Source of the DNA: Coleophoma eucalyptorum
Taxonomy: Eukaryota > Ascomycota > Leotiomycetes > Helotiales > Dermateaceae
Reading direction: 5' to 3'
NCBI GenBank assembly: GCA_026120035.1
Contig: JALRME010000018.1
Location: 310,001-374,000, forward strand
Length of the DNA stretch: 64,000 nucleotides
Shown: in pieces, positions 45,318 to 58,122 of the stretch
How positions within the stretch are numbered: position 1 is the stretch's first letter
Layout: every line of letters begins with the position of its first letter
The notes under the pieces: generated by a model
Seen by the model: only the letters and a program-made list of their open reading frames with translations
Told to the model about the DNA's origin: nothing
The model's database searches: none
Program-made: the position numbers and the translations under genes

Positions 45318-48263
45318 GCCGTTGCAAAAGCAAGCCAAATCTAGCAATATTATTTTATCTGTTCGTATGGTAGAGATGCTTAAGGATGGGAGTATTATAG
45401 GAGCGGGAATTCTTAGAGTTATAGCAGCTCACATATATGGGCGACAGATCTCGAACTTCATCACGTCCCCAGATGGCCAGGAAGGTACCTCTTTCAAAGG
45501 TCGTTCTTTCATGCATCAAGTTGCCTCAGCCAGCTTCCAATAGTATTTCTCGAAATGCCGTCTATCAAGAAACGCACGGGGTCAATGACGAACTATATGA
45601 TACCGCATGATAATGGCTATACAAGGTCTGCCTCCGTCTTGTGGCAACTAGCTAAGGTCTATTTAGATAGGCGTGCCTTCCTTGCAGATAGGACTGATGA
45701 ACAAAGGATCTCCCCCGTAAGAGTCTCGAAAAGGGCATCGCTCACCAGGCCCTTCCCGACCATCCGGAGGATATAGACTTTCTCGAAGGAGTGTGATTCC
45801 TGTTATACATCTTTACAGACGATGAGACAAGTCAACTTCGCTGGCTATGGAATTTGGATGACACCCACGCCTCGTTTTGGGTGGTGCCCTTGAAACGTGC
45901 TCGGTCCGCGTGAGTAGTAGAGAATCGACCGCCATCTAGCCTTTCAATAAGTAAGGCGACTAAGCGAGGAGTCGAAGCTACTGTTGCAGTTGCAACAGCT
46001 TGACTCGAAACGAGGATTCTCTTGCTCCTCACCTCAACTCTGTGGCAGCGTTGAGGGGATCCCCAGTCCCAACTATGGGAGGCAGGCTAAGGATATTTCC
46101 GCAGACTAAGGTGCTTCAACTAATATTAGAAGGGACGCAACCGCTGCGGATTGGACGCTTCACAGCTGGCAAGCGATGGCTTTTCGGGCCTACCACTAAT
46201 CACCATTGTTTACAAACCCTCCGAATCTCCAGGATTCGGAACGCAACCTTCCCATCTCCTATAATAGCAGTTTTAAGTGCAGACAGTGGATGAGAAGACG
46301 GCAATAAAATGAGGCTTCATATCGTTCATGACTAGATAGGTTATGTTTCCGCGCGGAGGTTCGCCGGCTCATGCGAACCATTCTCACTGAACACCTGGAG
46401 AAGAACGCAAGAAAGTAAGGCTTTCCTTAATGACGAGCAGATGAGTTCACGCATTGCCACTGGCGTAAATACACATACAATACGTTCTCACACTAATGTT
46501 TGCAAACGGCTGTTGCTTTTCCCTTGATGTAATGGAGGCGAAGCTTGCCGATCAGCACAGATCATTGCTGTCATAGCACCTACCTAGCCCTAGGAGCAAA
46601 GGAAACTCGATCGTGCCGCTCAATTCAGATGTAAGACAGAAACGACAAAGACCAGAACAGATGCTTGCCGTTTGAGAAGTAGGTCTTGGGACCGCACATC
46701 TGACAAACGTTGAGATTCGGCGCAGTCCCGCGCGAGATGTATCGGATTATTTCTCTCCTAGAATTCCATGTTTGATACCAGTACAGAGGGAGACATCGGA
46801 CTGACTCTTTGCCACAGCAAGGTCTGTCGGTGTAAAACCATCCTGTGTTCCATCATCTCATGACATCTTTTGCCATCAAGGGAGTACGAGTTGTATCGAT
46901 GACAGCCATGATGTAAGTATTGCGAAAATACCTATATCCCAGAAAAAGACTTAATGACAACCCGATATTATTGGTGGTGGATCTACTGCGCAGCAAACCC
47001 CACGATCGCGGGGGATCTGCTCCGGGAAGCCGTTCTTAGGTGGGCTCTCGGCCAGGGCTAGACTCGCTCTTCGCAACGGCCGCTTGACAGCTGCTGGATG
47101 GGCGACCGGCATGCACTTCGTACGACGTGCGTATAATGAAGCTCTAGTATAGTATGTATTGGTGACTACTCGTAGCTTCCTAGTCAATTTGCGAACCACT
47201 CATAAATCTGCAGGTTACTAGGGTGGCAGAGAAACTTAATGCATAAGTTGGTGCTTCAGGTGCGGCAGCGCGTATGGTAGTGCTGACGCAAAGCTTCCAC
47301 AGGCAGTGTTGCAGTTTGACAGTTTGAATAGTATTCGAATCTAAGCAAAACTCCCCCGACGAAAACTATTACCATGTGGTTTTCCTAAACTTCTTACAAT
47401 GAAGTGGTCGCAGCTGCGGCCACTGTAAAACATAAAGAAAATCTTTCGGGATGGAATAATGAAGAGGGACTACGAGTACTACGAGTGTTGCAGTCTGTTA
47501 GGGTGGTTTTCTGGGACGCCCCAGCTTCTCGCTTAAAATGTAACATTCATGCTTTAACCCACGCCCACCTCCTCGACCGCACATCTTTCAGTTTGAGCAA
47601 TCATATTACCAGGTTTGAAAAGCAAAGAAAAAGATGATGAAAACATCTCTGTTTTTTTTTTCTTCTCGGTTGTTGGGGAACCCGTAATGGTCTGTTAATG
47701 ATACAGTTGCACAGTTCTCGATTTCGCAGCACGGCCATCCTGCCGCATGAGCGAGAAAGTCAATTGCTTCAACTCTGGCACAGCTATTGGCTGTGGGAAT
47801 TCTTGGCGGTCAACGTCAAAGTCGGAAACAAGCTTTCGAATTCCCGGTCTGCGCAGTCTCTTGTTTGAATACAACAGATGTAATATAGCCAGCCCACTAA
47901 GATTCTCTTATCGCGGTTTCTTCCTTTCCTTTTGTCCCCTCATCCCTGGTGACAGAGCCGGTATTGTATGAGGCCTTGTAATGGCAAAATACCTTGTTTT
48001 AAAAGGCTGATAGGACAAACGTTTTGCCTGGTCGGCCGTTCTGTTGCGTTGCACCCACAAGCAGCCTGTCTATTAACTTCACACAACTCTCTCTTTCTAT
48101 TAGGTATGAGATAAAATTACAGGTAATGAAGGAATGAATGCTTTTCTTTTTGCATGCTTATATCCATATCTCTACTGCTCCTCCGCTCCAATGGCAAACG
48201 AGAAACAACCGTATACATTTTACCCAATGCCATGGTGCGGCCGAAACAACGCAACCACTAGAG
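45318..48263. other. Nearly 3 kb gene-free stretch between two aquaporins
   Basis: No ORF with family motif or splice logic on either strand; longest open frames are below about 100 codons. Simple T-tract near 47651. It may hold a long promoter, a non-coding transcript or decayed DNA. No inverted or direct terminal repeats were noticed. Confidence 0.45.
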
Positions 48264-49827
48264 CTATGCAATGCTACCATCTGCCCTTTTCTCATTCGTC
48301 TCACGTTTGATTTCGGGGTTCGTGTCCTGATGCTGGTGCTGCTGGAGATAAGACATTTTTGACTCCACGGCTTCTTCGCGTAGTTGTCGATGATAGGGCG
48401 GTGCGAGGTGGTACACAACACTTTGCACCAGCCCACCCGTGACAGGGCCAAACCACCAAATCCACTGATCTATTCGACGCCATCAGTTCAACAAAGTCTT
48501 CCTTGAAAGGGCATACGCATAAAATTTGTTTGTAAATTTTGTCAAGCAGTAATGAAAAGAGAAAAACTCACACTTGAAATCCCCTCGACTGACAGCAAAC
48601 GCAAAACAGCGCGCGGGGTTGAGGCCTGCGCCTGGATAACCCTCGCCGAGGCCGACACTGGAGAAGCTCACCAATGCCAACGAACACGCAACCAGGAAGG
48701 GACCTAGTTTTGGCCCAAATACTGCATGTTGTCGTGGATCCAGACCGACTCCAAATGAGAGGAATCTTGTCTCGTTAGCCAATTGGCCCCTTCATGTGAA
48801 GAGGAAATGGTTGATTTTGGTAATTTAATAAATATCGATAAGTTCTCCACTCATCTCATAGATAGGCTGGGTGAATATCTAGAAGAAATGATAATAACTC
48901 ACAGTTGACAAAAGCTCAGCACCGACTCGATCAGATATACCTGCCCAGCTGTCATGAGTCCAGGCTGGAAGACACACCCACCACCGCCATATCTAGCACA
49001 TCTTAGCGACTAAATCCTCATTAAAATCAATAAAGTCAAGGACTCACTCCAACGTCAAATTCCTGCCAAAACTTCCTCTAATCAATCCACCCGCGAGCGC
49101 GGCACCAGTTGTCTGAGCGATTAGATACAGCACACCTCTCGAGAACCCTGTCAAGCCAGTGGTCATCGTAGTGAAGGTGATCATGGGATTGATATGGCCA
49201 CCAGAAGCCGGAGCGAGGCCATAAATGAAGAGACTCAAGAGGCAGATGTTAGTCACGGCCACGAACGCGGCTGGCATTGTGGTGCCAGAGTTGATGATCG
49301 TGGTGTGGATCATTCCTGCGAGGTATATGAGAGCTGTCGAGCCTACGAACTCAATGAACTATAGCATGGCAGCATTAAGTAACCATCCTCTCTACATCAT
49401 CTTGCAGGGGAAAGCAAGGTTAGGCAGGATTTCTTCCACTTACAGCACTCTTCCATAAACTAATGTTTCCCCACCCGTCCGTAAGATACGTATGTACTAC
49501 ACATCTCCACGAATCTCCATTAGGCTTCGTCCTCCCATCCCTTCTCAAATCTGCTGCGAAAGAGCCAGGAAACTGCGCACAAGGGGCAGCAGAATATTGT
49601 CTCGCCCCTAAAACCGGCTGGCCATTGTGAAGAATGCCATTCTGCTGCTGCTGCTGCTGCTCCGGATCTCCTGCGGGAGCTATAGGACGGGTTCCTGAGC
49701 TCCCATTCTCTAGTTGTAGATCGTTCCTCGCTCTGAAACGGAGATCCGGAGCAAAAGAGCCAGGGAAGTGGGCAGTTGATGACGGTGTCAGAGAATTTTG
49801 CGAAGGAGGCGATTTAGTAGAGTTCAT
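48264..49827 (-). CDS. Aquaporin (MIP family), second copy, with NPM first pore box
   Basis: Five exons on the minus strand (49827-49444, 49358-49048, 48992-48903, 48765-48572, 48469-48264) encode 394 residues. The long N-terminal tail has two PGSFAPDL/PGSFAADLRRDG motifs and a run of six glutamines encoded by CTG/CAG repeats near 49636. The first pore box is GHINPMITFTTM (NPM, not NPA); the second is GAGLNPARCFAFA (NPA). Spliced segments LSFGVGLDPRQHAVFGP and YQWIWWFGPVTGG support the hand-built introns, one of which is 137 bp. It belongs to the fungal X-intrinsic-like or SIP-like divergent aquaporins; the solute is unknown. Confidence 0.85.
49636..49665. repeat. CTG/CAG microsatellite encoding polyglutamine
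   Basis: An in-frame triplet run in the N-terminal tail of the second aquaporin encodes about six consecutive glutamines on the minus strand; length is likely variable between isolates. Confidence 0.75.
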
Positions 49828-50474
49828 TTTCCTTCCACGCTGATGCGTTCGCAATAGCTCGTTCCGCTCTTGACATATGTTACAAGGTCGTCGCCTGGTG
49901 TCAGCGTAGCTCTTCTCCTCCCCGCCTCACTTATTCTTTGGTGGTTTCAGAGCTGACAGTTGACTGGGTCGTTGATGGAGGGTCAGTGACTTGCCAAGAG
50001 TCACAGCTTAGAATCACTATCACCTGTCAAAGACTTGGGAGACTTAATCACATTGTAAGAAGTCTGAGGAGTAAGTGTTGGCAGTTTCTTTCAGTTGACT
50101 AATGCAGGCTTGATGAGTAAGAGCATCGCTTCGCGTAGCGAGAGGAGCGACAGCGAGGGATGCTAAACACGTGAAGTACTTCTTTAAAACCGTCAAATTC
50201 AGCTCGTCATTAATGTACAATCAATATGTGCAGACCGTTGCTATTTATTTATCTCTCCCTTATATTGTAAGTCATTATATATACAACAAGTTTTCAAGAT
50301 GATTCATATTATCCGAATTTCTTGCCCTATATCCCATTTCCTACTTGACGCCTTGATATCATAAAAAAGCAAAAAGGTATCATCATCATTTCAAAAGCCG
50401 AAGAATAAAAAGGTATAACCCAACCCTCCATAGCAAACGCCTGTGCAAATCGTAATATTTTTTTGTTGTCATAA
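49828..50474. other. Intergenic stretch
   Basis: Aquaporin promoter and patatin-gene 3' side. Palindromic CGCTTCGCGTAGCGAGAGG near 50125-50145 is the only notable structure. Confidence 0.45.
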
Positions 50475-52410
50475 TCATCGGCCTCTGTAATCTGGCTTTC
50501 TCGCCATGTTGACCACAGGTGGCGGTCCATCATCGAGTGGATAAGGAGTCACCATTGGTCGGCCCCTACCACCTGTGGTCATGTTGATGGGGGTCTTGGG
50601 TGGTAATGGTGGTGGTTCAACTCTGCCCCCGATCATCGCTCGTCCTCCAGAAATCTGCGCACCAGGATGATCCTCTTGGTTGACAATGGCGATCTTATCT
50701 ACTCCACCGGCAGTTCTGTACTGACTCGGGGTAGGTGCGTTGACAACGAAGCGATCGTCTTGTATCTTGGGTGAAGATCTCTGAGGTTGTGCTTGTTGTT
50801 GCTGGGCCTGGTTCTCGTTTGACGAGCGTGGCGAAGGTGTTTTGTGTTTGCGGGGAATCTCAAGTGTATCATGATGTCCTGATTCATAGGATTCGTAAGA
50901 GGGACGGGGAGGCGGAGTTCTCTGAGGCTGGACAAGCATATCTGGAACTTCAGCTGGCAGTTCAATAGCGGTTGGATATGCTTCCGGAACATCCTGGAGA
51001 TACTTGTATTCTCCACCAGCGGTAGTCCCTTCTCCTCTGTCGAAACGTGCCTTTGCTCGGTGGATCTTTGATAGCTTTACTGCTGCATCGTGATTCATCT
51101 GCTGGATATCGCTCTTACCCAAGTAACGTCTTGTGCCGGTGCTGATATCCGCAAGACGATGCCACTCATTCATACCAAATTCTCCTACTCCAATCTCTAC
51201 GTTGAGGCGATAGTAGTTTTCGATGTTCACGCCACGCTTGCCGAGATACTCTCTTTTCATATATTGGTGTGTTTCCTCACACCCTTCAATCTTCGAGATT
51301 AATCGTCGTCGTGCCTCAGCAAACTCTCCCATGAAGCCTTCGTACCAGAGGTGCTGGTTGTGATCGCTTCCTGAGGGTCGTTTACCCGTGCCGATGCTCA
51401 CGAAAACGCCCACTTCTCTACCTGGCCACTCATTTATCACTGCCTCGTCGAGAACAAATGGTGCCGGGTTATATTGTCCAGCTCCTTCGTCAATGAAGAC
51501 AGACTGTCCTACAGTAATAGGCTTGAATGCCAGACCAGTGGCCGATGTTGCCCGGCCGGCTTGCCATATTGTGCAATTGAACTCTGGTGAAGGTTCCTTT
51601 CTCGAGTCGTAGGATCGCAGGATTGCCGGTGCTCCGTTCTTTGGTGTGCCTTTGTATATCGCGGTCACCGCACTGCCAGTGGTTAGTTTGGATTGAAGCA
51701 GGAGGAAAAGCTAAAGAAAACTCACGTCTTAGTTCTGTTCTCTCTCGCGTCATATAGTGCCGCGTTTGGATTTCCCCATCTCAAACCTGACATAGGTCTG
51801 GTAGTGTAGGTCTGCGGACTCCTTGCACTGAAGCTCGCCACACTGGCATTGCTTGTGTGCCTCTGAGGCACGCTGGATCGACTAAACGGACTCATAGGAC
51901 TGACTATATCCGATTCTTCGCCATCATTGCCTTCCTTCTCATACACTGTATGTTCCCTTACGCATTCGCGAATAGCCTCCTCCAACTTGCTAGCCTTGAA
52001 TAGCGTTGACCGATAAGGAATTCCGGCAATGGTCTTATCGGTTTCGAAGACCTTCCGCGTCATACGAACATAGACCTCTTTGCATGTCTCCAAATCCAGC
52101 CGTAGTCTGCCCAACATGATAGCTATCAAGCCTCCCGTTCCCGTACCACATATCAAATCGAAATGGTCGCATGGTTTCGGAATTTCTTGTCGTCGCGGTG
52201 CGCGTCCTTCAATCTCGACGAACGTTCTGTGCATCAACTCTTGGATGATGATGAGCATCGAATAGCCTCGTACGCCACCTCCATCTACGTACAAAATTAG
52301 CGTGACCCTTTAGCATGAAGAAGAAGTGACCTACCTAGCGACAGGATCCTCAAAGGTGGTCCTTTGGTGGTATCTTTGCGCCGCAGCGCACCGTCACTGT
52401 TATTGTTCAT
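50475..52410 (-). CDS. Patatin-like protein lacking the nucleophile serine
   Basis: Three exons (52410-52335, 52284-51726, 51672-50475) give 610 residues. The glycine-rich oxyanion motif DGGGVRG (26-32) forms across intron 1. The nucleophile elbow reads GTGTGG at 72-77, with Gly74 in place of the serine of GxSxG; the downstream acidic site reads FIDEGAGQYNP (Asp273) rather than DGG/DGA. Other conserved parts are FDLICGTGTGGLIAIMLGRL, ENRTKTAVTAIYKG and GVFVSIGTGKRP. The C-terminal 200 residues are Pro/Gln/Ser-rich and probably disordered. Active patatins are phospholipases A2/acylhydrolases; this one is predicted catalytically impaired and may bind lipid or act as a scaffold. The GTGTGG form occurs in other fungal patatin-like proteins as I recall them. 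Confidence 0.88.
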
Positions 52411-54422
52411 CGGGGGTAGACTCGCAATCTTCTTGCCTGCTCCCAAACCCTCCAGCGAGGGTGTTCTTATGTTGGCTCAGGCAGCCGCGGGTTGGGTGAG
52501 TTCAGCCTTCAGCCAAGGACGTATTGCAGGAGTAGTGTAATGATGACTGTAACGTTGCTAATCAAATCAATATAAGCGGTGAAGCAGTCAGCAGTGCAGA
52601 GTAGAATTGCAAATGAAGAAGTAAAGGCAAAAGCTCTTCGTGGCTTCGGGTCGTCGTGATTCTGTGGTTAGTGTTAAGTACAGGCAGGAGCTTAGTAGGG
52701 TTGAAAGTGTGATTGTGTGGTGGGGTTCCTGTCAGCGAGGCTATGCTGGGAAATGGACTTTGGCACTCTACGCTTTTGACGCACGAGGTTGGGACTTGGG
52801 CGAACGGGCGAGTTAGAAGACGTCCTGACCCGAGGGATTCAAAAGCTCTGCAGTAGGTCCCGCCATACGGAAGGTGCACCCTCTACAAGCGAAAGGCAAA
52901 CCGCTTTGAGGATCCCTGCTGGGTGATAAAATCTCGATGACTTCACAACTCGCGTATGGAGGAGGAGTTTCTGGTGATGTTTTCTTTTGCGAGCTCTCCA
53001 GGGTTGAGCTTAACGGCTGATTCGATTCCAGAGTTGCAACTACTATGTTCAGATTCACGCCTACCGCAATGGCTTACTTGCTCCATGGCCATCACTCATC
53101 ACCCCTTGGCTCTTTCGTATCGTACTGTCATCTTCTTCGCCTCGTCGCAGCGCCCTCGGACAAGAGCGAAAGCCCATCATTCCAGCCGGGTGTGATTGGG
53201 CCGCCAGAGGATGACGTTGGGATGGGCGGTGGGGATTAGAGAGATCTCTGGAGGAAATAAAGTGTAAGGCCTGTTAAATGTGCAGCCGGCTCGGGATCTG
53301 ATTGCTGGATATGCGGGTGCGGCGTTTCATCATAAGAGGAACTCGTGGCTGTGCATTTTACCAATATTCTTCCATGGAACCTTCTTTGCATCGGTGATAA
53401 GTCGGTACAGAGTGAGAAGGGACTTTACCATCACATCTGCCGTTTCTTCCAGACCAGAATCCCATTCTTTACCATCTGATCTGAACTAATCTCCGAACCC
53501 CTCTTGTAAAACCTGTTTCTTTCGTTGGGTGAACGCTCGGTGGTTGTGGCGCAGGCTTGATCCTGGGAAGCAGTTGAGACTTTTGCCTTTCCTAATAGTC
53601 ACGTGACAGTAGCCCATGATTACGAGTCTGCCAGTCACATTCCGTGCCTGGCGAGCCGAGCTGCAGGCTTTCCTGGCATTTTTAACTCCTACACCAACTC
53701 TAAACTGCCTGTTTTTAGATCTACCTGAATGATGCGGTTGCAACCTCTTATTCGACATGTTCTACATCGGATAGAACGGTAAACTGCTTGCGTAGGCCTC
53801 TCTAAGAGTGTCAAAGCTTCAAGGTTCTGTAGCTCCACAATTTGCTGACTGATCATCACAGCTTCACCTTGTCGTTCGTTCGGTCGTTTGGGCTCTTCTA
53901 CGTCGTATACGGGGACTCTTGGGCAGGCACGGGTACCTTGCAGAACAAGTTACTCAACCTACCAAATTCGCCGAGTTCAGCCGATTTTATATAAGCAGGA
54001 GAGAGCAGTCCACTCGGAGCACATCGGCTTCGTCTTGTGGGGTTTGCTTGTCTCCTCAGCCTCGAATAACCTTCGCCGCTTACTCTATGTGCGCAGCGAG
54101 CGCGGCGTCATAACAGGGAACATTGGACTTACAGTCAGTAGATAGCTAGCCGATTCCTGACGATCAGAAAAGTAAAAGAAGATCAGGTGTGAGCTCTATC
54201 TCCACAATCCTTGAACTCAATTCAAAGAGGTATGCTAGCTTCATGGATAAGTCTTTTGACACGAGGGCAAACCGGTAGTTCTGCCTAGTTATGATGACGA
54301 GTACTCGCAGGCTAAGACTCTTAAACATATTTGTTCTTGAGCCGACATGGCAGCAACAAGTTCTATTGGCAAGCGACGGGTGGCACTAAAAATACACTAA
54401 CCTGCTAACTCATCCTCCAATC
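52411..54422. other. Two-kilobase gene-free stretch
   Basis: Patatin-gene promoter and 3' region of the NmrA-like gene. Several short ORFs below 95 codons without motifs. Nothing else supported. Confidence 0.45.
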
Positions 54423-55602
54423 CTACTCATCCTGCTTTGCAAAGAATGCCTCCCAGTCCTCACTTTCAAAATATTCCCGCAGGCTAGTAAGCTTAAGGTT
54501 CGGGTCAATCTATTCACAGAATCAGTACAGCCAAATCTTGATCTGGAAGGATTCACTAACCTCCCAAGGCAGAACCACTGTGCCCTCTCTCTGCCCCCAC
54601 CCAAAATCACTACTGCAAGCAGTACTCTCGCCAGCTTCTCTGCCAACACCACCAGGAGCAGCCTTATCACAGTCTTCAACTGAGATCTCTTTTACTTCAA
54701 AAGGCACACCAGTCACTTCAGACCAAATCTTGATGAATGACACGTAGTCGGTCATTTCGTTGCAAGCGAGCAGATTCTTTCCTGGTGCAGTTCTGACAAG
54801 GAGGTCTACGAACTTTCCTGTATCGCTCGTAACAACAAACGGATGGATTGCTGTGTTCTTTCCGGGCTTCTCCATTATATACTTTCCAGTCGCTTTGTCC
54901 TGCCCATTCATCAGTTCTGCTTTACTTTATATAGATAATCGAGGCAGCAAGCGAAAATCGAGTGAGAGTACCTTCGCAATGCCCATCAGCCCCCCGTACT
55001 TGATCATATTGGATGTATAAAACCCCATAGTCAACAAGCTAGTCCTCTCCCATAACTTTGGTTGTTTTTCACGGATATAGTCCGCCACCTCGGCCTTAGA
55101 ATCAAAATGGTAAATATAAGTATATTTTCCCCCACTCAGCTTCTTCGTTGGTGGTAAAGAACTCCAGATGAACCGCTCCAGAGTCCCTTCTTCTTCGAGA
55201 GCCCTCGCAGCAGCATCCACGATCGTCTTACCTCGTGCCACTTCTACCGCATACCCATACTCACCGGCTGCACGATCAGACTTCTTCGACAGCTCGGCAA
55301 ATGAGGCGAAGAACGGTTGCCAGAAGTCTGTCATGGCGAAGATTACGTGCGCGCCGCTGAAGACATTAGTAAAGCTTGATGGCTTATCAACGTCTGCTGC
55401 GATGAGCTCGATTCCACGTGAGGCAAGGGCTGTGGCTGCTGTGGTTGTGTTGTTGCGTGTTACTCCCTTCACGTTCCAGCCTTTGGAAAGGAATTCGGCT
55501 GCCACTGAGCCGCCCTGGTGCTGCTTAGCCGGGTTTCTATAAGTTGAGAGGTTGTGTTACTTGGGTTCCTGTTACACCTAAAACAACGATTGTCTTTGCC
55601 AT
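54423..55602 (-). CDS. NmrA-like family NAD(P)-binding protein
   Basis: Four exons on the minus strand (55602-55561, 55520-55000, 54924-54561, 54509-54423) give 337 residues. The N-terminus, split by a 40 bp intron, reads IVVLGVTGTQHQGGSVAAEF, an NmrA-type glycine-rich Rossmann motif (GxTGxQGG). Further family marks are VIFAMTDFW, RFIWSSLPPTKKLSGG, LTMGFYTSNM, HPFVVTSDTGKFV and a C-terminal LREYFESEDWEAFF. NmrA-like proteins bind NAD(P) as redox-sensing regulators or reductases in the cytosol or nucleus. The exon 2/3 border (54999-54925 intron) is chosen because a nearby alternative GTACTC donor leads to a frame break; that junction is the least certain of the model. Confidence 0.83.
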
Positions 55603-57093
55603 TTGGATATTTAAACGATTAGGTCAAATTGGGTCGTTTGCTTGTTTGACTTTGGGGTTCCAGGCAAGAAAGAAATAAGGCAAGTTGAAGTCTTCAGTTG
55701 AACTCGATGAGTAAAGGATGCTTTTGCAAGTTGCAGATGAATGGCTTTCTCAAAGACTTGAACGAGTGATTCAAATCTCACACCACCTCAGAGGGAAAAT
55801 GGGCCAACCTTTATACACCCATCCTCACTTGACCCCAAACGCTCGATAACCTCAACCATCCCTTTCCAGGACGCTACTTATCACTCCCATCTATGGGAAC
55901 TCCACAACGAAGCACAAGCGCAAGTAAAAGGCATAATCAGACCAGGGTTTGCAGATGTATCCTCCCAAAGGCGTGCGCCCTTTGAAATCAAAATTGTATT
56001 TGTCAGAAGTGTCAATGATGCTGTCTTTTATTGGTTTGGCTCGCTCTCTTGCATTGAGGATTTGAGGGAATTCGGCACTTTTGTGCATTATTTGCATAAA
56101 GTTGGGAATTCGGCAAATTTTGTGCCATGTGCAAAACTTGTGCAGGGTTGTGCGCGAAACGAGTAAGCTGATGCGAGGGAAGGGCATACAGAGACCTGTC
56201 TTACGACCTTTGATGTGTTTAGAATAGAAGTGTTTTCCACATATTTGGTAGATAATACGAGGGATAAATGATTATAAATCTTCTGTGATAATTTCTTGAG
56301 CAGGTTAATGAAGGTATCTTCCCACCTCAAGCCAGATTGATGGACAGGTAATCCATTTTGCTACAACCAACCAAAGAATCTACCTAATGGCCACAATTTG
56401 AATCGGTAGATTCGGAAAAGAACCACTACAGCTTATGTTTGTCAATTTCAACACAGCATGAGTGACAGACTTTCCATGTTATGGTGTACTACGCATATCT
56501 GAGTCTCACACCATCCATTACTTATTCATCGAAAATCAAAACCTTCTCAAAGTTTCTCATTTAGCCCGAGATATCAGATTATATAATAGTTCCTTCGTGG
56601 TGACTTAAGTTTCTGTTTGCAAAATCATGGCATGATGAAATATCTGTTTTCCTTGTACAGTTTTGACGTAACTTCAGGCTTACAAGCTTTCGTCATTTTT
56701 ATATGAGTAACATTTCAATAACTATTTAAGTCGAGTGCATTATTATGGCTTAGGCTTTCAGGACTTACTTCTCACTTCTTGCAATTGGCGTAAGGCTTAT
56801 TTGTGTGATAGCATATCCCTGAAATCTCAATATCTTCAGCAAAACTGAAAGTATTAATATCTGAGGATCTTCTGTCTTCATATAGACAGCGGTCGCAATC
56901 AGACTCCATCTTGTGAGATTAACTGTTCCGCAAACACGGTGATATTCTTCATAATGGAATGGTTAAGATGATCAGACCCAACATAATCAATTAACACTTA
57001 AATATTCAGTGAACTCAGAACCACTGGTCCCGTGTAGAGCCAGCCTGCTCTCTATTATCTGACCCCTCAGCCCCCTCAAATATCACTTAGTAT
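55603..57093. other. Gene-free AT-rich stretch
   Basis: Between the divergent side of the NmrA-like gene and the end of the RTA1 gene. Contains imperfect repeats of GAATTCGGCA around 56070 and 56105. No gene recognised. Confidence 0.45.
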
Positions 57094-58122
57094 TTACTTG
57101 CTCTGCAGCTCAACGGTCGAGAGCTCAACGCTTGAGCCCACACCCTCCTCATCCTCTATAGCTTTTCTCGCTTGCTTTGAGAAGTGCGACGGGTACCAGA
57201 TGTTGAAAATAACCATCACTGCAGCCATTGGCACTGCATCAAAAACATAGAGATAAACCTCGTGCTTCAATATTTTCCCGTCAAACCCCTCGATGAACTC
57301 TGCTACCCGTACAATTGATCGAATCATGATGAATGCACATGTAATGTACACTATGTACAGAAACCTCGCCCAAGGTAGCGAAGGGTCGTGGGATTGGCTA
57401 ATTGGCGTAGCGCGCAATCGAAGATGGAAGACCAGAGAGACGACGATGAAGAAGCCGAAGATTATGATCTGGATTAACAGTCCCCCTAAGATCAGATGGG
57501 AGCCTAGATTTGCTGTTGATGCTTTTGAACTAGCCATTAATCCACCACCTATATGGAGTTAGAATATGTAATATTAGATTTTCGAAGCCAATTGGAAATA
57601 GAACTAAGTATTTTATACGTACCACCAAGCTGGATAAAGAAAGAGAGAACATCGCTTGTCACGAAGACCTTCGTCAACCATCTTTTTCTGATCAGACTAA
57701 GAGATTCCCCATCTACGCTAACAATAATGCGGCCTAAGATCATGTATATACTAGCTGCGAGGAGTGCTGGAGCGATGAGTATAAGAAGGGTTTGGATGAC
57801 ATAAGGGGCGAGAGTCAAATTTAGCATTTGGTTGCTCGACACTCCACGGGCGCCATATCCAATGACTTCAACTGTGGCAATAAATGTTAGCGGACGTTTC
57901 AAAAATGAGATTAATAGAGTAGAGGTCGAGAAGAGCAAGGCACATACAAATCCCACCAATAAGTAAAGGTACGAAGTACCAAGTCTTGTGCTTAGCGATT
58001 AGGATCAAATGCCAAGTACTTGATAACCCGAATAGAACCGCAAAAACACAGGCACCAGCCAAAGACGGATGGTAGTGATAGTATTTATAGTATTTGACGT
58101 TTGTATCTGAGTCTGATGACAT
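57094..58122 (-). CDS. RTA1-like membrane protein
   Basis: Three exons on the minus strand (58122-57948, 57871-57623, 57548-57094) encode 292 residues with seven predicted membrane helices. The family pattern is clear: YHPSLAGACVFAVLFGLSS, FEVIGYGARGVSSN, LAPYVIQTLLILIAPALLAASIYM, VFVTSDVLSFFIQLGGGGLM and RSIVRVAEFIEG, matching RTA1 (PF04479) in order. Introns of 76 and 74 bp restore GGIFEVIGYGARG and QLGGGGLM. RTA1-type proteins are linked to lipid translocation and resistance to membrane-active compounds such as 7-aminocholesterol. The ATG at 58122 was preferred over one at 58212 because it starts right before the first conserved segment. Confidence 0.92.
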
